A program made the translations under genes and the position numbers. Of a DNA stretch of 64,000 bases, positions 43,518-51,464 are shown in pieces; position 1 is the stretch's first letter; every line of letters starts with the position of its first letter. The notes below the pieces were generated by a model. It was not told the DNA's origin. It saw nothing but the letters and a program-made list of their open reading frames with translations, and ran no database searches. The DNA comes from Sediminicola luteus (lineage in GTDB: Bacteria; Bacteroidota; Bacteroidia; Flavobacteriales; Flavobacteriaceae): assembly GCF_002514735.1 (NCBI RefSeq), contig NZ_NBWU01000001.1:1178001-1242000 (forward strand). The letters are read 5' to 3'.

Positions 43518-44794
43518 AATTCTTGAAGTTTTAGATCATTTTGAAATTCTGGTTTCTTGGTGTTCTTGAAATACAGCCAAGAATAGGCTATGGCCACCAT
43601 ACCCAATGCAGCTATGATATAGGTGGCATAGGAGAAAAAGGCCAACCAAGAGACTTCTTGTTGCCCAAAATTTTTATACAATAGTATGGCCATACTGCCC
43701 AAATAGCCAAAAGCATCGGCCAGGTAGATCAAAAAGCCCGAGTTGCCCTTGATCTTAAAGGTGGCGATCATTCGATCGAAGAAGACACAATTAAAAGGTA
43801 CGTAACAGGCATATAGGCCAAAGCCCACACCTACCATCCAGGTAATGGGGCCAATAAGGTTTAATTGAAAACTTAGGGTGGCGGCTACCATCGCCAAGGC
43901 CCCTAGGAACAACATATAATGGTAGGCTAAAAAGGCCTTACTGTTTTGTTTGATAAATCCGGTAGCGCCAATCAATAAAAGCACCATAATGGCAATGGGT
44001 AATTCCGATAAGGTAAAAACGGCGGCATTACCGGCGTAGGCCGTGGCATCCCAGATTTCGCGGGCGAAATTGTCGCGGAAATCCCGTAAGGCGGTAAGGG
44101 TCGTATAAAATAGAATCAGTATTAAAAGGGGCCAAAAAAACTTGCGCACCAGTGCTTTTCGGTCTTTGGCGGTCATAGGCATCCTTTCGGAACGTAAGGC
44201 GATATCTTCTGCCGAAGGGGGTGGTATTTTTTCCAACAACCAGGCAAAACCTAAAAAGGGCAGTAAGAAAAATGCCCCGGTAACTGCGGGCATCCAAAAT
44301 TCGGAGATGACAAAGAAATCCATAATGATCAATCCGGCCGATTTTACCGCACCACTCGATACGATAAAACTTGAACAAAGGGCCATGCCTAAAAATTCGG
44401 TAAACTTCCGTCCTTCCAAATATGAGAATACGATACCCCAGACCATACCCAAAGAAAGACCGTTCATAAACAGGAATCCTATATTATAAGGTGCTGGGGC
44501 CAGACCAAAACCGATAAGGCTTAGTTCCGCCAGGCCGATCATGGCCAAGAGATAGGGTAGTCTTAGGTTTTTTTTCATTTCGGAAATAACCTTAATTCCT
44601 AAAAACTTGGCGGTCATATAACCGATTACCTGTGCCAAAATGAGCAGTATCTTATAATCGATCCCGAAATAGAGAAGGTTTTCGAAAGTGGCTACCGTGA
44701 ATGGTTTTCGAAAGGCATACATACAGAAGTAGGCACCGAAGGAAGCCAGTGCCCCATAGGCCAATACGTTCCAATCTTTTTTACCTATTCGCAT
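43514..44794 (-). CDS. DUF5690 MFS-like transporter
   Basis: A 426-residue inner-membrane protein with about twelve helices. The N-terminal YGALASFGAYFCMYAFRKPFTVA is the signature of the DUF5690 group, which looks like organophosphate:phosphate antiporters of the UhpC/GlpT kind. A loop with KDRKALVRKFFWPLL separates the two halves. It is the first gene of an operon with the FAD oxidoreductase and HAD enzyme, with a 4-nt overlap, so it probably imports their substrate, an aminophosphonate. Direct experimental evidence for this family is not known to me. Confidence 0.82.
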   Translation of the reverse strand: MRIGKKDWNVLAYGALASFGAYFCMYAFRKPFTVATFENLLYFGIDYKILLILAQVIGYMTAKFLGIKVISEMKKNLRLPYLLAMIGLAELSLIGFGLAPAPYNIGFLFMNGLSLGMVWGIVFSYLEGRKFTEFLGMALCSSFIVSSGAVKSAGLIIMDFFVISEFWMPAVTGAFFLLPFLGFAWLLEKIPPPSAEDIALRSERMPMTAKDRKALVRKFFWPLLILILFYTTLTALRDFRDNFAREIWDATAYAGNAAVFTLSELPIAIMVLLLIGATGFIKQNSKAFLAYHYMLFLGALAMVAATLSFQLNLIGPITWMVGVGFGLYACYVPFNCVFFDRMIATFKIKGNSGFLIYLADAFGYLGSMAILLYKNFGQQEVSWLAFFSYATYIIAALGMVAIAYSWLYFKNTKKPEFQNDLKLQEL

Positions 44795-44798
44795 GAAA

Positions 44799-44856
44799 GT
44801 TTACAAATAATAAATTTATAGACTACAATATTGCCCAAATATTTACTATTTGTAAA
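44799..44856. promoter_or_regulatory. Inverted TTTACAAATA/TATTTGTAAA pair before the transporter operon
   Basis: GTTTACAAATA at 44799-44809 and its inverse TATTTGTAAA at 44847-44856 are separated by 37 bp in the leader of the DUF5690 gene. The first matches the 11-mer in the susC leader. It may be a regulatory site; function unproven. Confidence 0.35.
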
Positions 44857-44923
44857 AAACTAAAGGTTATTTGATCGTTAGTAAATCTTTAAGGTCTAGG
44901 GGTATCTTTAACCTTATGTTTAC

Positions 44924-44952
44924 TTGGGCCGTATAGCTAACGATTATATTTG
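44924..44952 (+). promoter_or_regulatory. Flavobacterial promoter of the 117-residue gene
   Basis: TTG at 44924-44926, an 18-nt spacer, and TATATTTG at 44945-44952. The ATG at 44957 begins 5 nt after the box, suggesting a leaderless transcript. Confidence 0.65.
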
Positions 44953-44956
44953 CGGT

Positions 44957-45310
44957 ATGGGGCTAACAAAGGTTTCCAATTCGGAAGAACTCGTTCAGGA
45001 GGCTAATAAAGAAGCCTTGTTCACTGCTTTGGTAAAACAACTGAACAAGGACCTGCATTTGGCCAATATCCCTTACACTTTCGAAAATGATAGGTATGTG
45101 CCGGAATTCTTGGTCGAGTTCGGCAGGATGTTGTACGATTTAATACAACATAAGTTCGATGAATACTTAAACTTGTTATATATCGTAGATGTGCCGGAAC
45201 ACCAAATTAAGAACATTAAAGAAACCGACTTGGAACGATTGGTACCCCAAGTGGCCTTTTTGATCTTAAAAAGGGAATGGCAAAAGGTTTGGTATAAAAA
45301 CCGTTATTAG
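44957..45310 (+). CDS. Small conserved cytosolic protein, unknown function
   Basis: A 117-residue acidic, helix-rich protein with no signal peptide or membrane segment. Recognisable blocks are YTFENDRYVPEFLVEFGRMLYDLI, LNLLYIVDVPEHQIK and VAFLILKREWQKVW; this combination recurs in flavobacterial proteins of unknown function. The ATG at 44957 is supported by the -7 box just upstream; the frame start at 44924 would precede it. It converges with the TetR gene and overlaps its end by 4 nt. Confidence 0.72.
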   Translation: MGLTKVSNSEELVQEANKEALFTALVKQLNKDLHLANIPYTFENDRYVPEFLVEFGRMLYDLIQHKFDEYLNLLYIVDVPEHQIKNIKETDLERLVPQVAFLILKREWQKVWYKNRY

Positions 45311-45882
45311 GCTTCGCTTACTTGGTAGGGCTCCAAAAAGGAAACCATCATATCTACATAGGCCTGCAATTCGCCTTCGGTAGCTTCACAATGAATGATC
45401 CAAGTTTTTAGAAACACCTCCATTTTGGTATGTAAGCGTTGAAACTGGTCGCTTTCCGATTGTACCGTAAGAGCCCCATTGTCTGACATCGTGGTCAACG
45501 ATTCACGCAGCACCCTCTTCGGTTGGGCCAAAAACGCCCGCCATAATCTTTTGTACTGGTTAAATTCGCGGGTCAGGTAAACTTGATCCACAAATAAACA
45601 TCGATAACGGTGTTTTAGATCGAACAGTTCTTGACAGAACAGTTTAAAATCGACCATATTCTCGCGGCCGGGCATACGATCTAACTTAAGTTCGGTGGCT
45701 TCACTCAACAAGCGTTCTAAAATTCCCGTAACCAAGGCTTCTTTGTCCTTAAAATGGTAGCGTAGGTTACCATCACTGATACCCAGGTTCATAGCAATGG
45801 TTTTGCTAGAAACGTTTGGTACCCCTTGGGAATTGTACAATAAAATGGCTTGATTGATAATATTCGGCCTAGTCTCCTTCAT
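45307..45882 (-). CDS. TetR/AcrR-family transcriptional regulator
   Basis: A 191-residue regulator. The N-terminal helix-turn-helix covers about residues 6-50: INQAILLYNSQGVPNVSSKTIAMNLGISDGNLRYHFKDKEALV, which is the TetR pattern (given here as the motif core). The C-terminal ligand domain is helical with no known ligand. The ATG at 45882 was chosen because it begins MKETRPNIINQ; the longer start at 45936 adds an unlikely tail. It is transcribed alone, and its target is unknown. Confidence 0.83.
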   Translation of the reverse strand: MKETRPNIINQAILLYNSQGVPNVSSKTIAMNLGISDGNLRYHFKDKEALVTGILERLLSEATELKLDRMPGRENMVDFKLFCQELFDLKHRYRCLFVDQVYLTREFNQYKRLWRAFLAQPKRVLRESLTTMSDNGALTVQSESDQFQRLHTKMEVFLKTWIIHCEATEGELQAYVDMMVSFLEPYQVSEA

Positions 45883-46080
45883 AGGATGGCAATAATTGGT
45901 TATTTTCGGTTTGGTTTTGAAGGCTAGGTGAAACAAATATAAAAATTCTAGGGTTTTACCCTCAATTTTGCTGCAAAAGGTGGCAAAAAAATTACGAGGG
46001 TTTCCGCTAAAAACTGAAAAATTAGCCTTGTTCGTCCGAAGCCACTATATTTATCCCATTGAAAATCCAGGCTATTGCCT

Positions 46081-46266
46081 ATGTCCTACGTACTACTGAC
46101 CGCCGATGAGACCTATGTGGTGGAATATCTCTTACAACAGCTGATTTTAAGTGAGAGTATCTCCGAGGCCATGGTTTTTGACGATATGGAACTGGCCCTT
46201 AAATTCAAAAAAATGCTTTGGGAGTGCTGTGAGCTGCAATGCTCTGTGAACACCTATATCCCTTAG
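46081..46266 (+). CDS. Small conserved protein of 61 residues, unknown function
   Basis: A short acidic protein, MSYVLLTADETYVVEYLLQQ followed by an amphipathic helix (ILSESISEAMVFDDMELALKFKKML) and a C-terminal CCELQC cluster. A near-consensus -7 box TATATTTA lies at 46046-46053. No family was recognised. The cysteine cluster could bind a metal, which is speculation. It converges with the alpha/beta hydrolase gene ending at 46274. Confidence 0.55.
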   Translation: MSYVLLTADETYVVEYLLQQLILSESISEAMVFDDMELALKFKKMLWECCELQCSVNTYIP

Positions 46267-46273
46267 GCGGTCT

Positions 46274-47032
46274 TCAAAGATTTTCGCTAATAAATCGAGT
46301 GAGTTCTTTTGTAAATGCCGTGGGGTTTTCCAAGGGTAGGAAATGCCCCCCTTCATCTATGTTTACCAGATTGCAGTTTTCACCGGCTTGGGCACAGACT
46401 TGTTCTATGTATGCCGGGTTTACCAGAAGATCTTGCTCTCCGACTATAAGCAATCTGGGGCAATCAGCCTTGGTAAACAAGGCAAACTGATCTGACCAAA
46501 ATCCGGTTTCGAAACTGGTCAAAAGGGCCGCCCGAAAAAGGGGGTCTGTCTGGTTAAAATCCTTAATGATTTGTTGCCTGACTATTGGGTCTAGGGTTAT
46601 TTTTTGGGCCAAAACGGCAATGGCATCGACCGTAGGATGGACTGTAAAATAGGTTTGTGTCTCGGCTACAGGTAAAAAACCAGCCTCAAAATTATAGGGT
46701 TTGGTTAGTGGAGGGGTGCCACAAAGGATCAATCCGGCCAAAGGGACTTTCTTTGACAATAACTCTATGGCGATATGCCCTCCAAGGGAATGACCTAATA
46801 CAAAAACCGGGCCCGTACATTGGTGAAACAGTTGTACAAGATCCTGAACCAAACCCTGAAAAGAGTGCGGCGGCCAGGGCGTTTTAGCATGTCCGGGTAA
46901 ACCCACGGTGACTTTCTCAACCAGTAGGGTATGTTCCTCAAAGACCGGTTCAAAAATAGCCGAACTGGAAGAGTTTCCGTGTATCATAATAAGCGTACCC
47001 TTGTCCCCGTCGCGTTTTCTTCCAATCTTCAT
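46274..47032 (-). CDS. Cytosolic alpha/beta hydrolase
   Basis: A 252-residue enzyme of the classical fold with no signal peptide. The oxyanion segment is IMIHGNSSSSAIFEPVFEE near residues 15-33. The nucleophile elbow is LGHSLGGHIAIEL with the serine near 92. The acid lies in LLIVGEQDLLVNP and the histidine in NIDEGGHFLPLENPTAF near residue 235. Substrates of this family range from esters to C-C bonds. It is divergent from the first HTCS gene, with which it may share regulatory DNA (47033-47213). Confidence 0.85.
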   Translation of the reverse strand: MKIGRKRDGDKGTLIMIHGNSSSSAIFEPVFEEHTLLVEKVTVGLPGHAKTPWPPHSFQGLVQDLVQLFHQCTGPVFVLGHSLGGHIAIELLSKKVPLAGLILCGTPPLTKPYNFEAGFLPVAETQTYFTVHPTVDAIAVLAQKITLDPIVRQQIIKDFNQTDPLFRAALLTSFETGFWSDQFALFTKADCPRLLIVGEQDLLVNPAYIEQVCAQAGENCNLVNIDEGGHFLPLENPTAFTKELTRFISENL

Positions 47033-47213
47033 ACCCCTGCTTCAAAAAGTTGGCAGAATATATCCTTTTAGTCGGTGTTTTGCAAAACCACTACATATCA
47101 TTGATTGAATATTAATAGTATTGATAGGCCATTTTACCTTTATTTATAACACTAATAAATTGGTTATCAATTTTTTGGTATTTTTAAATGAACCTCAACC
47201 AACCTTGTTTAAA

Positions 47214-50200
47214 ATGTCTGAGTTTTTTCGGGATTTACATAGCTGTGGTGTATTTATCCAAGTCCTATTTTTTATAGGGACTAGCGTATTGTGGGGATTT
47301 CAACCTAGTTTTCCTGACCAGGCGCCCAGAGTACAACATATAGGTCAAGAACAAGGGCTTTCACAGGTTACCATTAATCAATTGATCAAAGACCATCAAG
47401 GCTTTGTTTGGATCGGAACCCAAGATGGATTGAACCGATATGATGGGAACCAAATGCAGACCTTTCGATCACAGGCTTCTGACTCCTTGTCCATCCCAGG
47501 AAATTTTATCCAGGCCTTGCAAGAAGACCACCATAAAAGGATTTGGGTAGGTACACGATGGAACGGCCTTTGTTTTTATGACCGGAACCAAGAAGTGTTT
47601 ATCCCGGTAAAATTGCAATTTTCCAATCATAGAAAAGAGACTATTACCGATATAAAAATTGATTCCCAAGCTTCGCTTTGGGTTAGTTCAAAGCTATCGG
47701 GGCTTCATCGAATTCAGCTAGACCACAAGCAAGGGTTTAAGCAATCCCATTACTTTTCAGATCATCCGATTAGTGCCATTTATGTTGACGATAACCAACA
47801 AATTTGGGTGGGCGATTATGAGGGAAATGTATATACCAAGGCCAATCAGTTGGAAACTTTTCAAAAAACAGGGAAGGTCGAAGGCCAGATTAGAACTTTT
47901 TATAGCGCTAAAGGTACATTGTTTATAGGGTCTGATAGTGGTGTGTTCCAGTTAGGGGTATCGGATTTCCAAATGGAAAAAATAACCTACAAAGCCGGCA
48001 ATACATTACAATTCGTCAATGACTTTTTGTTTCTAGATAAGAATCGGTTTTATATAGCCACGGGTAATGGGGTGTATACCTACGATATGGGAAACCAAAA
48101 AATAGAGCCCAGTTTTACCCCTAATGAATCGAAAACCCCACTGAGTAATTATACGATACATTCGTTTTTAAGGTTGAATGCCCATCAAATTCTAGTGGGA
48201 TCTGCCAACAACCTTAACCTGATTAATCAAGATTCTCTGGTTTTTAATACGATTTCTAAAAATAAAAGAGGGGTAAGGATTTTGAACGATAATGTCGTTT
48301 TCTCCATTTTAAAAGATTCGCTACGGCTTTGGGTAGGTACTTCTGACGGCGGACTTAACCTTATCGAGGGTGATGCCGTGTATTATTATTCTGAAAAAAC
48401 CGGATACCCCGATTTACGGGGAACCATTCGGGCTTTGGTAAAAGACACCGTTCGTAAGCGGTTATGGGTAGGTACCACAAGAGGCTTGTTTTTGGTAGAT
48501 CTAAACGGTTTTGCCCCTGAAAGGGTACGTTTTACCAATATAACCCCCTTATTAAACCAGGGAAACCCGCTACCGATAGGGTATATAAAAGACCTTTGCC
48601 TAGATGCTAAAGGTAATCTATGGGGAGCCACCCGAGGGGCTGGTATTTTTAAACTGGCCTATAGCTCTTATCAAAAATATGATGTTGAGCAATTTACCGA
48701 CGGACAAAATAGTAACACCCCAATCTCTAGTAATTATATAAACGCGATTTTGGTTGGTCCCGATCAAGGGGTATGGGCGGGTTCAGAAAATGGTTTAATT
48801 CGGCTAGATACAGATGTAAATACCCCAACCCGATATAAAGTTACCAACTTTTGGCCTCACGAAGCCCCTGGATCCAACTTGGTAGATAAGGTTATTTACG
48901 ATCTGACCATGAACCATCCCGATACCCTATGGATCGGAACCCGTAAAGGTTTGGCTCGTTTGGTAAAAGGCCAAAAGATGTCTACTTGGACAGCTCGGGA
49001 GCAATTCTCTTCCGATATTGTTTACAGTGTGCTTCAAGATGAAAAAGGCTTGGTGTGGATGGCCACTAATCAAGGTATCGTTTCCTTCGATGGTACAGAC
49101 GGTTTTAAGCAATACACCGTAAAAGATGGCATTCAAGGAAACGAATTCGATTTACACGCCAAACATAAAGATGCACATGGCAATCTTTATTTTGGGGGTG
49201 TAGAAGGTCTCTCTGTTTATGATCCCAAGACCCTGGCGGGAATTGATTTTGGGGTTCCTTTATTTTTTACCAGTTTAAAAGTGCATAACGATTTTGTTAA
49301 ACCCCAAGACTCCCTTTTTCCCGTACTAAGTGAAAGTATCTCCGAAACGGGGCACCTTACCTTTCAAAAAAATGATTTCCCTTTTTATTTACGGTTCTCC
49401 AGTATAGATTTTAGAAGGTTTAAAGATGTTCGTTTTGCTTATAAATTGAATCCGACCGATAGTGAATGGAACTTTTTGGACGACACCGAAATACAGTTCT
49501 TAAACCTACCTACCGGCGATTACACCCTAGAGATCAATGGCTTTTCTAGAGGTAAAATGTGGGAACAAGAACCCTTGACCATGTCGTTGGCTATTTTACC
49601 ACCCTGGTGGGCCAGTCGTATGGCATATGTTACTTATTTTCTATTAGCACTGCTATTAGGGTTTTGGTTCTATAAATTCCAGCTATCGCGAAAATTGGCC
49701 CTAGCCGAGAGTGATCGACTTAAGGATATGGACCAGCTAAAAACCAGTCTGTATACCAATATTACCCACGAATTCCGAACCCCTTTAACCGTTATTTCCG
49801 GCATGGTGGCACAGATCAAAGACGACCAAAGCTCGCAATTATCTACCCGGGCGACCGGATCTTTGGAGATGATCGATCGTAACGGCAATGAATTATTGGG
49901 CTTGGTAAACGATTTGTTGGACCTCTCGAAACTAGATGCCCAATCGTTGGAGGTAGATTGGGTACAGACCGATGTAATTCCCTATATAAAGTATTTGGTA
50001 GAAGGTTTCCAGAGTATGGCCGCCAACAAACAGATCCGCTTGTTCACTTATTTCGAAGAAAGCAGTTTGGTCATGGATTTCGATGCGAAAAAACTGGGAT
50101 CTATACTCACCAATCTGATATCCAATGCCATAAAATTCACCCCGAATGAAGGGGAAATCGTGGTACATTTACGAAAGGTCCAAGGGCAAGACCCCAACCT

Positions 50201-51287
50201 TTTAGAGGTGAAGGTACGCGATACGGGTATGGGTATTCCCGAAACGGGGCTGGCCCAAATCTTCGATCGCTTTTACCAAGTACAGGACCAGCGCAGAAAA
50301 AATACGGGGGGCTCTGGTATTGGGCTGGCCCTTTGCAAAGAATTGGTGACCATAATGGGGGGCGACATCTCCGTTAAAAGTAAACTGGACCATGGTAGCG
50401 AATTCTGTTTCCGTTTGCCCATACACCACCATGCCGAACACGATACTTTGGAATTACTCATGCCCGGTTCGGCCCAAAAAAAGGCACTCTTATTGCCCCT
50501 ATTACAGCAGAAAGAGCAAGAATTGCCCTTGGCCTTAATCGTTGAGGACCATGAAGATGTGGCCCATTACCTGCAAAGTTGCCTATTTACCAAATACCAA
50601 TGCCTGTACGCCCCCGATGGGGAACAGGGTATAGAGATGGCCCAAGAATATGTGCCCGATGTAGTAATCAGCGATGTCATGATGCCCAAACGCGATGGGT
50701 ACGAACTTTGTGCCACCTTAAAACAAGACCCCCGTACCGATCATATTCCCGTAATCTTGCTTACGGCCAAGGCCACCCACCAAGATCGCTTGGTTGGTCT
50801 GGAACAAGGGGCCGATGCCTACCTTACCAAACCTTTTTCCAAAGAAGAGCTATTTACCCGCCTAGAACAATTGATTTTAGTACGTGATAAGCTAAGGGAG
50901 AAATACGATACAATGGGTTATGCTTCTATCCCTAGGGGAAAAATCACGGACCCCAAGACCCAATTCTTGGCCAAAATGGTAGAAGAAATACAGGCGCATA
51001 TAGATCAAAGTGCCTTTGGTAGCCGTCAATTGGCCCGGGCCATGGGGCTTAGCGAATCGCAATTGTATCGTAAGATCAAAGCCATTTCGGGCAAATCTAC
51101 CGCCATATTTATCCGGTCGATCAGACTGAAACATGCCAAAACCATTTTGCAGCAGGGCCATAAAAATGTGTCCGAAGTAGCTTACGACTGTGGCTTTAAC
51201 GATCCTTCGTGGTTTTCCAAAGCCTTTAAGGAAGAGTTTGGCATGCCACCGAGTGCGGTGTGCCAGAATGGATTACCCTCCCCATAA
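47214..51287 (+). CDS. Hybrid two-component system (HTCS) sensor/regulator 1
   Basis: A 1357-residue one-protein signalling system. After a signal peptide come two seven-bladed periplasmic propellers of reg_prop repeats (pattern VWIGTQDGLNRYD) and a Y_Y_Y domain (about 700-780). A membrane helix follows near 805-825. The histidine kinase has phospho-acceptor H852 (THEFRTPL), N box NLISNAIKFTPNEG and G boxes DTGMGIP and GGSGIGLALCKEL. The receiver has phospho-acceptor D1154 (VISDVMMPKRDG). A C-terminal AraC domain follows (VAYDCGFNDPSWFSKAFKEEFG). Such proteins bind oligosaccharides and activate utilisation loci. The ATG at 47214 gives the signal peptide. No adjacent susCD locus reveals its target. 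Confidence 0.93.
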   Translation: MSEFFRDLHSCGVFIQVLFFIGTSVLWGFQPSFPDQAPRVQHIGQEQGLSQVTINQLIKDHQGFVWIGTQDGLNRYDGNQMQTFRSQASDSLSIPGNFIQALQEDHHKRIWVGTRWNGLCFYDRNQEVFIPVKLQFSNHRKETITDIKIDSQASLWVSSKLSGLHRIQLDHKQGFKQSHYFSDHPISAIYVDDNQQIWVGDYEGNVYTKANQLETFQKTGKVEGQIRTFYSAKGTLFIGSDSGVFQLGVSDFQMEKITYKAGNTLQFVNDFLFLDKNRFYIATGNGVYTYDMGNQKIEPSFTPNESKTPLSNYTIHSFLRLNAHQILVGSANNLNLINQDSLVFNTISKNKRGVRILNDNVVFSILKDSLRLWVGTSDGGLNLIEGDAVYYYSEKTGYPDLRGTIRALVKDTVRKRLWVGTTRGLFLVDLNGFAPERVRFTNITPLLNQGNPLPIGYIKDLCLDAKGNLWGATRGAGIFKLAYSSYQKYDVEQFTDGQNSNTPISSNYINAILVGPDQGVWAGSENGLIRLDTDVNTPTRYKVTNFWPHEAPGSNLVDKVIYDLTMNHPDTLWIGTRKGLARLVKGQKMSTWTAREQFSSDIVYSVLQDEKGLVWMATNQGIVSFDGTDGFKQYTVKDGIQGNEFDLHAKHKDAHGNLYFGGVEGLSVYDPKTLAGIDFGVPLFFTSLKVHNDFVKPQDSLFPVLSESISETGHLTFQKNDFPFYLRFSSIDFRRFKDVRFAYKLNPTDSEWNFLDDTEIQFLNLPTGDYTLEINGFSRGKMWEQEPLTMSLAILPPWWASRMAYVTYFLLALLLGFWFYKFQLSRKLALAESDRLKDMDQLKTSLYTNITHEFRTPLTVISGMVAQIKDDQSSQLSTRATGSLEMIDRNGNELLGLVNDLLDLSKLDAQSLEVDWVQTDVIPYIKYLVEGFQSMAANKQIRLFTYFEESSLVMDFDAKKLGSILTNLISNAIKFTPNEGEIVVHLRKVQGQDPNLLEVKVRDTGMGIPETGLAQIFDRFYQVQDQRRKNTGGSGIGLALCKELVTIMGGDISVKSKLDHGSEFCFRLPIHHHAEHDTLELLMPGSAQKKALLLPLLQQKEQELPLALIVEDHEDVAHYLQSCLFTKYQCLYAPDGEQGIEMAQEYVPDVVISDVMMPKRDGYELCATLKQDPRTDHIPVILLTAKATHQDRLVGLEQGADAYLTKPFSKEELFTRLEQLILVRDKLREKYDTMGYASIPRGKITDPKTQFLAKMVEEIQAHIDQSAFGSRQLARAMGLSESQLYRKIKAISGKSTAIFIRSIRLKHAKTILQQGHKNVSEVAYDCGFNDPSWFSKAFKEEFGMPPSAVCQNGLPSP

Positions 51288-51464
51288 AATGGGTTTTCAT
51301 ATGCGATTTCCGGAACAACTCCCAGACATGCAAGAATACTGTAAACCCATACCAAAATAGTATAACTCCAAAGGGATGGCTTTGATCAAATTGCAAACAA
51401 CTCATTTTTAGAGCCTTTAAAACCCTTATCTTTAAAGCAAGACCCAACCTGAACCAACAATGCT

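Noticed and set aside
41686-44794. C-P lyase pathway.
   Set aside because: None of the phnGHIJKLM-type proteins is encoded in the window; the enzymes seen fit the phosphonoacetaldehyde route instead.
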